A program made the translations under genes and the position numbers. From positions 186,001 through 250,000 of the forward strand of contig CANMFL010000002.1 in NCBI GenBank assembly GCA_947497185.1: 64,000 nt of DNA. The letters are read 5' to 3'. The DNA comes from an uncultured Paracoccaceae bacterium. Lineage in GTDB: Bacteria; Pseudomonadota; Alphaproteobacteria; Rhodobacterales; Rhodobacteraceae. The first letter of the stretch is position 1. Every line of letters begins with the position of its first letter. Below are positions 15,700 through 25,406 of this stretch, one piece after another. A model generated the notes under the pieces. The model saw nothing but the letters and a program-made list of their open reading frames with translations. It was not told the origin of the DNA and did no database searches.

Positions 15700-18546
15700 A
15701 TGTCAGCGATTGATTTCGTTGTCCGCGGTGACGCGGGCGTTTCTCAACGTGGGTCCCTTGGTGGGGCTGACGGTAATTCACTGGTTGTAGGTGCGGGCCA
15801 AGATGTCTCGCTGAACCTGAACCGTGGGGACGTTCTGTCCTACGTGCGTCAAGGCCAAGCCTTGCAGGTCACACTTGTAGACGGGACTGTTTTGACGGTC
15901 GAGGGTTTCTTTACTCCTGAAGGCACGCCAGTTGCCGACCTCTTTATCTCTTCTAACGGCACATTGGCGCAGGCTGAATTGGTCGCGGGCGAGGGCAACT
16001 TGTTGTTCGCGCAATACGTCGACGCAGACAGCTTTGGCAAATGGAGCCCTGACGACGATCTTTACTTTGTGCGCGGTTCCGACGTGCAGTTGGCGGGCGT
16101 TGTGCCTGCTGACGAAGCAGCGGCCAGCCAGCTTGGCGGCGCGTTCTTGGGTGGTATCGCTGGTCTTCCGATGCTTGGCGCGGGTGCAGCTGCACTTGGC
16201 GGTGGCTTGTTGCTTGCTGGTACTGGCGGCGGCAGCGGCGGTGGTGACGGCGATGACGACGACGGCGGCGTTGCTGGCGGCGGCGGTGACGGTGGTGATG
16301 ATGGCGACGGTGATGGTGGTGACGGTGGCGATCCGACTGATCCTACAGACCCAACCGATCCTACAGACCCGACTGATCCAACCGATCCGACGGACCCTAC
16401 AGACCCAACCGATCCGATTGATCCACCTGTTGTAGAGATCACAACTGGTACAAAAACGGCTGGCCACACTGTCAACGATGACGACTACCAAGACGGTGTC
16501 ACCATCGGCGGTACAGGCACACCAAACACATCCGGTACAATCACCATCGGTGAAGTCACCAAAGACATCACAACAGATGCCGAGGGCAACTGGACTGTTG
16601 ACTTCACACCTGGTGAAATCGACGGCGGTGATTATGAGACAGACGTTGTTGTCACGCTGACAAACGGCGGCGGTTCTGCGTCTTCGACTGACGTTGTGGT
16701 TCTGGACACTATTGCGTCCGTCACTATCAACACAGCCATTGTCGAAGATAACGGCCAAATCAACTTTGTTGAGGAATCAGACGGCTTTAAGCTGACTGGG
16801 ACTGTCGAGGCTGGTTCCACATCCGTGACTGTGACGTTCGAGGGTCAAACCTACGACGCTACGATCGACGGCTCTACTTGGTCGCTTGATGTTGCGGCTG
16901 GTGTGATCCCGCAGGGCGAATACCCTCTGGAAATCGACGTGAATGCGACGGACGCCTACGGCAACACAGCATCTACATCCGGTACAGTGAATGTGGACAC
17001 GGTCACCAAAATCACGCTCGACGATACAGCTGGCGGCACTGATGGTGTCATCAACGCAGCAGAGCACGGCACTGGCCTTGCGCTGGACGGAACTGCTGAA
17101 GCGAATGCAACGGTTGTTGTGACGCTTGGCACAGGCGCGGGCGCGGTTTCCAAATCTGTGACGGCGACGTCTACGGGTGAATGGACTGCAAGCTTCACAA
17201 GTGAAGAAGTGCCAACAGGTCAGCTGCATGACGTTCCTGTGACCGCGACATCTACAGATGCGGTTGGCAACACTGACACAGCGACTGGTTCGATCACAAT
17301 CGACACCGAAATCAACGTGACCGTGGGCCATAACGGCGGCAACTCTGACGTTGTGGATAACACCGTAAACGCAACTGAGAAGAGTGATACAATCGTATTG
17401 TCCGGTCAGACTGACGCGGGTGCAACTGTTGTTGTAACTGTTGCTGGTGAAGTGCTTGATACTGTCGTTGCAGGTAGCAACGGCGTCTGGATGACCAACT
17501 ACGCTGGATCAAACATTCCAACGGATGCTGAAGGCAATGTTGCTGTCAGTGTTGTCGCAACTGACGCGGCTGGTAACAGCAAGCCTGCATCTACATCCAT
17601 CGCGTACGATACGTATGTAAACAAACTTGATTTTACAAACGACGCAGGCGTCGTTGACGCGAGCGATCAGGTGATTGCAGGCGATGATGTTTTGAACAAA
17701 TCCGAAGCATCTGACGGTCTGACGCTGACGGGTGTTGTTGAAAAAGGCTCGACAGTTATTGTGAGCTTTGGCGGTGTTCAACAGACCGCGACTGTGGCTG
17801 CGAACGGCAACTGGACTGTGACGTTCTCTGAGGCAGACATTGCGACTGCGGCAGCGGGTGAGGCAGACCTGTTCACAACAGATATCATCGTGAACGCGAC
17901 TGATGCGGCTGGTAACGTGAAGTCAATCAGCGACACGGTTGAGGTTGATTTGGTAGCGCCTGATGCGGTTGCTATCGAAGCAGTACTCCGCGTTCCTGGC
18001 GGTGTGTCTGAAGTACGTATCGACGCCGCTCTTGGTGAAGATGTGACCTTTGATCAATTCGTCGATGGTTCCGCTTCTGCACAAGGTATCGGCGTTTCCG
18101 AGAGCTTTTCGCGCGGAAATGGTGATAGCCAGTACGAATTCACATCAAGCAGCGTGATTCCAGACGGGTCGCATTTGATCGTCTCGAATAAAGACGATTC
18201 TGGTAACACCAACTCAACTTTGGTGGCACTTGAGGAGACAAGCAATAATACCCTTGATCTCGACAGTGGCGCTCTGGATGGCTTTAACATCGGTTCTATT
18301 GATCTTGAGTACACGAGCGGCACTGAGCTCACCATCACGGCGGAGCAGTTACGCGCCTTGTCGAGCAATGATGACAAGCTTGTAATCCACGGCGGCACTG
18401 ATGATACAATCATTATGTCCGAACTGAATGGTGTTGCGCATGATCGTATCGAAAAAATCGATGGTCAAGACTACAAGGTCTATGACTTCGACGACGGTGC
18501 AAGCTTGATCATTGACAACGATATCCAGCTAAATCCAGTCGTCTAA
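15700..18546 (+). CDS. Type I-secreted Ig-repeat adhesin with BapA-like N-terminus
   Basis: This 948-aa secreted surface protein has no Sec signal. Residues 1-130 look like the BapA/LapF prefix domain, followed by a hydrophobic Gly/Ala stretch (about 148-178) that could hold it in the outer membrane pore. A Gly/Asp-rich linker follows, then 11 units of Asp-Pro-x (211-243). About five Ig-like beta domains of near 100 residues come next (about 245-750), each with the pattern G..W...F......G...v.v.atDa.GN. The C-terminal 100 residues (GTDDTIIMSELNG...YKVYDFDDGASLII) resemble LapA-type secretion ends. No classical RTX nonapeptide array is seen. The three secretion genes follow directly. Confidence 0.8.
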   Translation: MSAIDFVVRGDAGVSQRGSLGGADGNSLVVGAGQDVSLNLNRGDVLSYVRQGQALQVTLVDGTVLTVEGFFTPEGTPVADLFISSNGTLAQAELVAGEGNLLFAQYVDADSFGKWSPDDDLYFVRGSDVQLAGVVPADEAAASQLGGAFLGGIAGLPMLGAGAAALGGGLLLAGTGGGSGGGDGDDDDGGVAGGGGDGGDDGDGDGGDGGDPTDPTDPTDPTDPTDPTDPTDPTDPTDPIDPPVVEITTGTKTAGHTVNDDDYQDGVTIGGTGTPNTSGTITIGEVTKDITTDAEGNWTVDFTPGEIDGGDYETDVVVTLTNGGGSASSTDVVVLDTIASVTINTAIVEDNGQINFVEESDGFKLTGTVEAGSTSVTVTFEGQTYDATIDGSTWSLDVAAGVIPQGEYPLEIDVNATDAYGNTASTSGTVNVDTVTKITLDDTAGGTDGVINAAEHGTGLALDGTAEANATVVVTLGTGAGAVSKSVTATSTGEWTASFTSEEVPTGQLHDVPVTATSTDAVGNTDTATGSITIDTEINVTVGHNGGNSDVVDNTVNATEKSDTIVLSGQTDAGATVVVTVAGEVLDTVVAGSNGVWMTNYAGSNIPTDAEGNVAVSVVATDAAGNSKPASTSIAYDTYVNKLDFTNDAGVVDASDQVIAGDDVLNKSEASDGLTLTGVVEKGSTVIVSFGGVQQTATVAANGNWTVTFSEADIATAAAGEADLFTTDIIVNATDAAGNVKSISDTVEVDLVAPDAVAIEAVLRVPGGVSEVRIDAALGEDVTFDQFVDGSASAQGIGVSESFSRGNGDSQYEFTSSSVIPDGSHLIVSNKDDSGNTNSTLVALEETSNNTLDLDSGALDGFNIGSIDLEYTSGTELTITAEQLRALSSNDDKLVIHGGTDDTIIMSELNGVAHDRIEKIDGQDYKVYDFDDGASLIIDNDIQLNPVV
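16330..16428 (+). repeat. Eleven 9-bp units encoding an Asp-Pro-Thr linker
   Basis: Tandem 9-mers of the form GAY-CCN-ACN encode nine DPT units, then DPI and DPP. Codon choice varies between units, so the array is old or protein-selected. It is still a possible site of length variation that would change how far the adhesin reaches from the cell. Confidence 0.9.
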
Positions 18547-18564
18547 ACTCACGACCAAAGAATA

Positions 18565-18599
18565 GTCCCGAGGGCGGCGTTGAATGATCGCCCCGGGAC
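18565..18599 (+). terminator. G/C-rich hairpin between adhesin and secretion genes
   Basis: GTCCCG-A-GGGCG (18565-18576) pairs with CGCCCCGGGAC (18589-18599) with one bulge, 19 bp after the adhesin stop. No T-run follows, so it may lower rather than stop read-through. That would give much adhesin message and less transporter message. Confidence 0.5.
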
Positions 18600-18668
18600 C
18601 ACCCCTCAAAGACCACAAAAATCAGGTCGAGGGTTAGGGCAAGTTTTGGCAGGTAGTGGGGCAGGCAC

Positions 18669-19997
18669 GTGTATGGCTGGTGTAATCTAAAGGGTGTGTT
18701 GACGCTAACGTGCGTTGCGAGTTTGACTGCGTGTATGGACGGCGATGCCGGCGTGTCACGATCAAATACATTCACAAATGCGACTGAGGGCGAGGCTGTA
18801 GCATCCCCGCAAGCGGCATTGGATGCGAACCTGCAAGACGGGTCGCAATCGCAAATTATCGAAGGTCTTTTAAATCGCCGCTCGGTCTTGGGAACTGGTT
18901 CCTACGATCAAGTGGCTGATGCTGTTTTGGCGGCTAACGCGCGGGCGGCTGAGGCTGACTTGCGGGCCGCGACTTTGCGCTCTGAGGCGCAAGCGTCGAA
19001 CTGGTTGCCGACATTGGGTCCGAATATTTCGCTGTCGTCGCTTGGTGATGTTGTGACCGAATTGGTTGTGCAGCAGGTGTTGTTTGACAACGGCAAGAAG
19101 CGGGCCGAACGGGCCTATGCGCGTGCGGATGTTGAAGTCGCCGCTGTGGCTTTGGCCCAAGATACCAACCAGCGTGTGTTGGGCGGCTTGGAATTGTACT
19201 TGAACGCACAGGCTGCAAAAGCCCGCGCGAATGTGAACTCTGCCGCGATGCAGCAGATGGAACGCTATGAATATGTGATGTCCGAGCGTGTCCGTGGTGG
19301 TGTGTCCAGCCGCGTTGACCATCAGATCGTCCAACAGAAATTGAACGCGATGCAATCCGCGATGTCGTCGGATCTTGAATCCGCGGCGTCTGCTTTTGCG
19401 GAACTGAACGCGATGTCGGTCACGCCATTGGACGGGGTGACGGGTCTGTCGACTATCGGCCAACCGGGGCCGGGTGCGCAGCCATTGACCGTGATGAAGG
19501 CCGAAGCCGAAGCGCAGCGCAGCATGGCCGAAGCCACCGTGGCCCGCGCGGGTTTCCTGCCGTCGTTGACTGCATCGGGTAGCGTCGGATCAGAAGGCAG
19601 CGGTGGCGGATTGAACGTCGGTGCTGACAATGGATTTGGCTTTGGCACAGGCGCGTCATTGGATGCGCTAGAAGCATCCCAAGCTGCTGCAAACGCCCGC
19701 GTCGGTCAGGTCCGCGAGAACGCGAACCGGTCGTTGGAATCGCTGCGCGCCGAGCTATCATCGTTGCGCCGCCAAGAGGCACAAGCCCAGACGCTTGCCG
19801 CCCAAGCCGCCAGCAACTTTTCCATCTTTTCTGAACAACAGCGGTCGGGTCATCGGTCTGTCACCGAAGTTGTCAGCATCTTAGAAACCAAGGTCAGCAC
19901 GGAACGTGAAGCGGTTGCCCTGAAATACGAAGTCGCCCGCACGGAGCTGAAAATCGCAGCGCTTATGGGGTCCTTGGTGAACGGAGAACAAATATGA
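18669..19997 (+). CDS. TolC-family outer membrane factor of the type I system
   Basis: This is a 442-aa TolC/LapE-like protein. The GTG start at 18669 gives a lipoprotein signal (MYGWCNLKGVLTLTCVASLTAC, Cys22), so it would be lipid-anchored like OprM. Starts at 18696 or 18699 would make the signal too short. Long amphipathic helices with Ala/Gln-rich heptads form the periplasmic tunnel (about 90-260 and 270-430). The two halves show the internal repeat expected of this fold. Its stop overlaps the ABC gene start (ATGA). It provides the outer-membrane exit for the adhesin. Confidence 0.85.
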   Translation: MYGWCNLKGVLTLTCVASLTACMDGDAGVSRSNTFTNATEGEAVASPQAALDANLQDGSQSQIIEGLLNRRSVLGTGSYDQVADAVLAANARAAEADLRAATLRSEAQASNWLPTLGPNISLSSLGDVVTELVVQQVLFDNGKKRAERAYARADVEVAAVALAQDTNQRVLGGLELYLNAQAAKARANVNSAAMQQMERYEYVMSERVRGGVSSRVDHQIVQQKLNAMQSAMSSDLESAASAFAELNAMSVTPLDGVTGLSTIGQPGPGAQPLTVMKAEAEAQRSMAEATVARAGFLPSLTASGSVGSEGSGGGLNVGADNGFGFGTGASLDALEASQAAANARVGQVRENANRSLESLRAELSSLRRQEAQAQTLAAQAASNFSIFSEQQRSGHRSVTEVVSILETKVSTEREAVALKYEVARTELKIAALMGSLVNGEQI

Positions 19998-22321
19998 GCG
20001 GTCCTATTTTAGCGTTTGATATCAACGGATCACGCGGGGCCAAGCTGACACGGATTACGCCTAAAGCGGTGCCTGCATCAGAGGCGATTGACGGCGGTAT
20101 GCCTGTGCAGCCGAAAATCACAGCACCGCACCCTGATCGGGCCGCGCATACGATGCCGGACCCTGCGGTTGCTCCGCAGGTGCAAGCCGTGGAAACGGCT
20201 GACCGTCCGGCGGCGCTGTATTCTGACGCGGCGGCGGCACGGGCCAATCTTGCGTCTGTTTACGCGGCTGTCTTGGGTGTTGATCTGCCGAAAGTCGAAT
20301 TGCTGGAACGCATCACAGCGGCTGGTGGCGGTGATTTGTCCGGCACGGAAATCGCCAAAGCGCTGAAGGGCGTGGGTCTGGTTGCACAGGTGCAGCCTGC
20401 AAGCGTTCATCAGTCGTCGTGGCCTGCATTGGCCGAAATGAATAACGGCGAATTGGTTCTGGTTCTGGAACAGGTCGGCGAAACCATCGTGGTTTATGAC
20501 GCCGCCGTTGCTGATAACCGCACCGAAGTCGACGTGCTGGACTTTACACCTGTGTTTACCGGTAATGTGATCCGCGCTGACGTGGACGTCATTGAGCTGA
20601 GCCGCCGTCATGCAAATGAGGGCCAGAAGGAACATTGGTTCTGGGGCGAAATCAAAAAGCTGCGTCGCATCATGTTCGAGGTCGCATTGGGGTCGTTTGT
20701 GGCGAACCTGTTGGCCGTGGCAGTCGCGTTGTTTTCCTTGCAGGTTTATGACCGCGTGATCCCGCACCAGTCTACCGCGACATTGTGGGTGCTGGCGATT
20801 GGGGCTGGTTGCGCGATGTTGCTTGAGGCGTTCTTGCGGATTGCCCGTGCGCGTCTGATGGACGGGGCGGGCCGCAAGGTCGAGTTGCGCATTCAGACGC
20901 TGTTGATGGACAAACTACTGGGCATGCAAGCGGGCCAAAAAGGTCAAACGCCAAGTGGGACTTTTGCCGCTGTGCGGGAATTCTCGTCGATCCGTGAGTT
21001 TTTCACGGCCTCCACCATCGGCACATTGACTGACCTTCCGTTCATCGTGCTGTTTCTGGCGCTTGTGGCGTCCATCGGCGGCAACGTCGTTTGGGTCTTG
21101 TTCGCAGGTGGCATCCTGATGGTGCTGCCATCGTTCTTTATGCAAAAGAAAATGATGAAGCTGACGATGGAGACGCAAGGCGCCTCTACCAAAGCGTCCC
21201 GTCTGCTGCACGAAGCCATTTACGATGCCGACACGATCAAAGCCCAACGCGGCGAAGAACGCTTCCGCCGTCTTTGGGGCGAGTTTTCGGCGCTGTCGTC
21301 ACTTGCCACATCCGAGCAACGCAAATTGTCCAGCACCCTGACATTCTGGAGCCAAGGTGTGCAGCAGGCGACATATGTGTCCGCTGTTGTTGTTGGCACG
21401 TTTATGGTTTTCCAAGGGCAGTTCACCGTTGGCACGATCATCGCGGTGGGCATTTTAACATCCCGCACCTTGGGGCCATTGACGCAGTTGGCCGCCACGA
21501 TGGCGCGTTGGTCAAACGTCAAAGCTGCGCTTGAGGCATTGGACGGCATCGCGCAAGCACCGCAGGACGTCGAAGAAGGCCGCACATACTTGCGCAAAGA
21601 GACATTGAAAGGCGGCTACGAGCTGCGCGAATTGTCTTATACTTATGACGACGACGCGGCCAATACGATTGATATTCCGGCGCTTTCGATCAAGCCGGGG
21701 CAGCATGTTGCGGTCTTGGGCGCGAACGGGTCTGGTAAATCGACATTGCTGAAAGTGTTGTCAGGCCTGCACCGTCCAACGGCGGGGCGTGTGCTGATTG
21801 ACGGCGTGGATATGGGCCAAGTGATGGCGCGTGATTTGCGTCGTGGCATTGGGTATCTGAGCCAAGAGGTCCGGTTGTTTGCGGGGACTTTACGCGAAAA
21901 CCTGAACCTGACGCTGCTAGAGCGGGATGATGAACGCTTGCTTGCGTCGCTTGATTTCGCAGGGTTGGGGCCGTTTGTGCGCAACCACCCCAAGGGGCTT
22001 GATCTGGAAATCCGCGACGGCGGTGAAGGTCTGTCGATCGGGCAACGCCAGTCGATTGGCTGGGCGCGGTTGTGGTTGCAAGACCCGAAGGTGTGCCTGC
22101 TGGACGAACCGACTGCGGCGCTGGATCAAACGCTGGAGTCGACTTTGGTGGACCGTTTGCACACGTGGCTCGACGGGCGCACCGCGATTATTGCGACGCA
22201 CCGTGTGCCAATCTTGGCGCTGACGGATCGCACGATGATCTTGCAAAGCGGACGTATGATGGTCGATGGACCACGTGACGAGGTGCTTGCGCATCTCCAA
22301 AAAGAAAAGAAGGCAGGGTAA
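19994..22321 (+). CDS. Type I secretion ABC transporter (LapB-like permease/ATPase)
   Basis: This 775-aa fusion has an N-terminal leader of about 80 residues and a peptidase C39-like domain without the catalytic Cys (about 80-200). Six membrane helices follow (about 230-480), then an ATPase domain with Walker A GANGSGKST near 575 and Walker B VCLLDEPTAALD. The signature is LSIGQRQ rather than LSGGQ, a variant seen in this branch. An inactive C39-like domain binds the C-terminal signal of large adhesins during export. It is coupled to the TolC gene before it and the HlyD gene 3 bp after it. Confidence 0.9.
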   Translation: MSGPILAFDINGSRGAKLTRITPKAVPASEAIDGGMPVQPKITAPHPDRAAHTMPDPAVAPQVQAVETADRPAALYSDAAAARANLASVYAAVLGVDLPKVELLERITAAGGGDLSGTEIAKALKGVGLVAQVQPASVHQSSWPALAEMNNGELVLVLEQVGETIVVYDAAVADNRTEVDVLDFTPVFTGNVIRADVDVIELSRRHANEGQKEHWFWGEIKKLRRIMFEVALGSFVANLLAVAVALFSLQVYDRVIPHQSTATLWVLAIGAGCAMLLEAFLRIARARLMDGAGRKVELRIQTLLMDKLLGMQAGQKGQTPSGTFAAVREFSSIREFFTASTIGTLTDLPFIVLFLALVASIGGNVVWVLFAGGILMVLPSFFMQKKMMKLTMETQGASTKASRLLHEAIYDADTIKAQRGEERFRRLWGEFSALSSLATSEQRKLSSTLTFWSQGVQQATYVSAVVVGTFMVFQGQFTVGTIIAVGILTSRTLGPLTQLAATMARWSNVKAALEALDGIAQAPQDVEEGRTYLRKETLKGGYELRELSYTYDDDAANTIDIPALSIKPGQHVAVLGANGSGKSTLLKVLSGLHRPTAGRVLIDGVDMGQVMARDLRRGIGYLSQEVRLFAGTLRENLNLTLLERDDERLLASLDFAGLGPFVRNHPKGLDLEIRDGGEGLSIGQRQSIGWARLWLQDPKVCLLDEPTAALDQTLESTLVDRLHTWLDGRTAIIATHRVPILALTDRTMILQSGRMMVDGPRDEVLAHLQKEKKAG

Positions 22322-22324
22322 ACC

Positions 22325-23494
22325 ATGGCCACAGTAGACGCAGAATTCTCGGGCAAAATGCGCGGATCGAGCATGACCATTTGGTTGGTTGGTGCGACGG
22401 TTCTGGTGTTTCTGGCTTGGGCCAAGTTCGCATTCTTGGATGAAATCGTGCGGGCAGAGGGCGAAGTCGTCTCGGCCTCGCGCCCTCAGATTATCCAGAA
22501 CCTTGAAGGCGGTATTCTTGCGGAATTACTGGTCAGCGAAGGCGAGATCGTTGAGCATGGTGATGTGATCGCGAAACTGCGCGGTACGAATTTCCAAACC
22601 AGCGTGGCGGATCTGGAAGATCAGGTTTTAGCGCTTGAAGTGCGGCGCTTGCGGCTTGAGGCCGAAATCGCGGGTGCGTTCGAATTTGAAGTGCCTGCGC
22701 AGATTGCTGCGCGTAGCCCGAACATCGTGGCGTCCGAGCGTGCTTTGCTTGCGGCCCGTCAGTCCGATTACACGTCCAAGGTCGAAGGGGCCCGCCGTGT
22801 GATGGTGGAAACCAAGCGTGAATTGGACTTGATGGAAGACATGCTGGCCCGCGAAATCGTGGCGTTGATCGAGGCCACGAAGGCCCGTAAGGCCCATGCC
22901 GACGCTGAAATCCGTTACAATGAAATCGTGACAGGCGCAGAGCTGGAACGTGCGGCGGGCTATTCCGAGACGTTGCAGGAACTCGCGCAACTGGGGCAGG
23001 GGCTGCGTCAAGCGAATGACCAGTTGTCGCGCACAGTGATCACGTCACCAATGCGCGGCGTTGTGAATAACCTGTCGATCACCACAATCGGCGGCGTTGT
23101 CCGTCCGGGTGAGGAAATCGCGCAGATCACGCCACTGGGCGACGAGCTGTTTGTCGAGGCGCGTGTGAAACCGCAGGACGTGGCCAACGTCGTGGCGGGG
23201 CAACGGGCAACGATCAAGTTCTCGGCCTATGATTACACGATCTACGGGTCGATGACCGGCGAAGTGCAATTTGTCAGTGCCGATACATTCAAGGACGACC
23301 GCCAGCCGGACGCAGACCCGCACTATAAGGTCACGCTGCGGGTGGACCGTGATGATCTGGACCAACGCCAGAGCCAGATCGCCATGCGCCCCGGTTTGCA
23401 AGCGTCGGTTGAACTGCACACAGGCGAGAAGTCCGTGCTGCAATATCTGACCAAGCCGCTGTATCGGTCACGTGAGGCGCTGCACGAGCCATAG
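22325..23494 (+). CDS. HlyD-family membrane fusion protein of the type I system
   Basis: This 389-aa adaptor has one membrane helix near the N-terminus (about residues 18-36). A lipoyl-like half motif (VVSASRPQIIQNLEGGILAELLVSEGEIVEHGDVIAKL), a long coiled-coil hairpin (about 95-235) and the beta-barrel domain with RVKPQDVANVVAGQRATIKFSAYDY follow. It ends in the conserved SVLQYLTKPL-R-EAL-EP tail of type I adaptors. It links the ABC transporter to the TolC-like channel and ends the four-gene secretion locus. Confidence 0.9.
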   Translation: MATVDAEFSGKMRGSSMTIWLVGATVLVFLAWAKFAFLDEIVRAEGEVVSASRPQIIQNLEGGILAELLVSEGEIVEHGDVIAKLRGTNFQTSVADLEDQVLALEVRRLRLEAEIAGAFEFEVPAQIAARSPNIVASERALLAARQSDYTSKVEGARRVMVETKRELDLMEDMLAREIVALIEATKARKAHADAEIRYNEIVTGAELERAAGYSETLQELAQLGQGLRQANDQLSRTVITSPMRGVVNNLSITTIGGVVRPGEEIAQITPLGDELFVEARVKPQDVANVVAGQRATIKFSAYDYTIYGSMTGEVQFVSADTFKDDRQPDADPHYKVTLRVDRDDLDQRQSQIAMRPGLQASVELHTGEKSVLQYLTKPLYRSREALHEP

Positions 23495-23819
23495 GGCGCG
23501 GCAACGCTGAAATTGTAGACCACGACTTTGGGGACAGGACGCGATGGGATTCGGGGCTGTACTGCGTGTCTGGAATACTAGTATTGCATTATTTCTGTTG
23601 ATACCCGCGATCATTTAAATGTTCGATGGTGCCTCATGCGTGTGCTAAGAAAAGCGTTCCGAAACAAAGGCTTCCTGCGACGTTTGGCCACTGCATTTGA
23701 CCGCGTCAATACCCCCTTAGTCCGCCACATGTGATTGTAAACAGCCCCACCCATCCTTGCGCAATTTTGTTACGCACGGTAATGCGGGTGCAGCAACAAT
23801 CATAAGTGGGGGAACGCCT
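23495..23819. other. Intergenic region before pntA
   Basis: This 325-bp gap holds no convincing gene. A 12-bp perfect palindrome AATACTAGTATT lies at 23574-23585. The region immediately before pntA is A/C-rich and ends with a GGGGGA ribosome site at about 23808-23813. No terminator with a T-run was found after the HlyD gene. Confidence 0.5.
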
Positions 23820-25394
23820 GTGAAAATCGGTGCGCCAAACGAAGTCTTTCCGGGTGAAGATCGCGTCGCAATGACGCCAGCTTCGGCCAAAGATTTGCAG
23901 AAACTTGGATACGAGTGTTTGATCGAATCCGGCGCGGGCCAATCCGCAGGTTTCTCTGATGCAACCTATACAGAAGCCGGTGTCGAGGTCGTCAAATCGG
24001 CCAAAGACCTCTGGGACGCTGCAGATATCGTCGCCAAAGTCCGTCCACCGTCAACGGACGAAACCAAGCTGATGCGCGCGGATCAAACGTTGATTTCGTT
24101 CTTCTACCCAGCTCAGAATAAAGAGCTGATGGACGCCGCCAACGCCCAAGGATCGACCGTGATCGCGATGGACATGGTGCCACGTATTTCACGCGCTCAG
24201 AAAATGGATGCGCTGTCGTCGATGGCGAACATCGCGGGCTACCGTGCGGTGATCGAGGCGGGTAACAACTTTGGTCGTTTCTTTACAGGTCAGGTGACTG
24301 CTGCGGGTAAAGTACCCCCCGCGAAGGTTCTGGTTGTCGGTGCTGGTGTGGCTGGTTTGGCTGCGATTGGTACGGCAACATCGCTTGGTGCGATCACATA
24401 TGCGTTCGACGTGCGGCCCGAAGTGGCCGAGCAAGTTGAATCGATGGGCGCTGAATTTGTGTTCCTCGACTTTGAAGAAGAGCAGACAGACGGTGCGGCC
24501 ACTGGTGGTTACGCCGCTGTGTCGTCGCCAGAATTTGCCGCAGCCCAGCTTGCGAAATTCCGCGAGATTGCACCAGACATCGACATTGTGATTACCACGG
24601 CGTTGATCCCGGGCCGCGATGCGCCGGAACTGTGGACCAAGGATATGGTCGACAGCATGAAACCGGGTTCGGTCATTGTTGACCTTGCAGCGGAACGCGG
24701 CGGCAACTGTAAGCTGACAGTCATGGACGAGAAAATCGTCACCGATAACGGTGTGACCATCATCGGCTACACAGACTTCCCGTCGCGCATGGCCGCACAG
24801 TCGTCCACATTGTACGCCACAAACATCCGTCACATGATGACCGATTTGACACCCGAAAAAGACGGTGTGCCAAACCACAACATGGAAGACGACGTGATCC
24901 GTGGGGCCACCGCGACGCACAAAGGCGAGATCACATTCCCGCCACCACCGCCAAAGGTCGCAGCGATTGCCGCACAGCCGAAAAAGCCTGCGCCAAAGGA
25001 ATTGACGCCGGAAGAAAAACGCGCCGAAGAAGTCGCGGCATTCAAAGCGCAGACCAAATCCCAAGTGACACTGATCGCCGTTGGCGCCGCATTGTTGCTC
25101 GCGATTGGCCTTGTGGCACCTGCCAGCTTTATGCAGCACTTTATCGTGTTCGTCCTGTCCGTCTTCATCGGTTTTCAAGTGATCTGGGGCGTCGCCCACA
25201 GCCTGCACACACCGCTGATGGCTGTCACTAACGCGATCTCGTCGATCATCATTCTGGGCGCTTTGACCCAGATCGGATCGGGATCGGCGCTGGTTGTTAT
25301 CTTGGCTTCATTGGCCGTGTTCATGACTGGCATCAACATTTTCGGCGGCTTCCTTGTGACACGGCGTATGCTCGCCATGTTCCAAAAGTCTTAA
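23820..25394 (+). CDS. pntA: NAD(P)+ transhydrogenase subunit alpha
   Basis: This 524-aa protein starts at GTG 23820, set by GGGGGA upstream and by the usual VKIGAPNEVFPGEDRVAMTP beginning. Domain I binds NAD(H) (VVGAGVAGLAAIGTATSLGA near 170-190). It is followed by a Pro/Lys linker (about 380-415) and four membrane helices at the end, as in E. coli PntA, rather than the split alpha1/alpha2 genes found in some relatives. With PntB it forms the proton-driven enzyme that reduces NADP+ with NADH at the inner membrane. It is the first gene of a two-gene operon. Confidence 0.95.
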   Translation: MKIGAPNEVFPGEDRVAMTPASAKDLQKLGYECLIESGAGQSAGFSDATYTEAGVEVVKSAKDLWDAADIVAKVRPPSTDETKLMRADQTLISFFYPAQNKELMDAANAQGSTVIAMDMVPRISRAQKMDALSSMANIAGYRAVIEAGNNFGRFFTGQVTAAGKVPPAKVLVVGAGVAGLAAIGTATSLGAITYAFDVRPEVAEQVESMGAEFVFLDFEEEQTDGAATGGYAAVSSPEFAAAQLAKFREIAPDIDIVITTALIPGRDAPELWTKDMVDSMKPGSVIVDLAAERGGNCKLTVMDEKIVTDNGVTIIGYTDFPSRMAAQSSTLYATNIRHMMTDLTPEKDGVPNHNMEDDVIRGATATHKGEITFPPPPPKVAAIAAQPKKPAPKELTPEEKRAEEVAAFKAQTKSQVTLIAVGAALLLAIGLVAPASFMQHFIVFVLSVFIGFQVIWGVAHSLHTPLMAVTNAISSIIILGALTQIGSGSALVVILASLAVFMTGINIFGGFLVTRRMLAMFQKS

Positions 25395-25406
25395 GGGGTT
25401 AGAATT

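Noticed and set aside
16330..16428. CRISPR-like short repeats
   Set aside because: Contiguous 9-mers with no spacers, in frame and encoding an Asp-Pro-Thr linker; no cas genes nearby.
15778..16758. 326-codon open frame antisense to the adhesin gene
   Set aside because: It is a mirror of the Gly/Asp/Thr-rich repeats, has no ribosome site and a Cys/Ile/Arg-rich composition unlike a real protein.
23574..23585. AATACTAGTATT palindrome as a regulator site for pntA
   Set aside because: It lies about 235 bp from the pntA start with no promoter boxes around it; kept only as a note in the intergenic entry.
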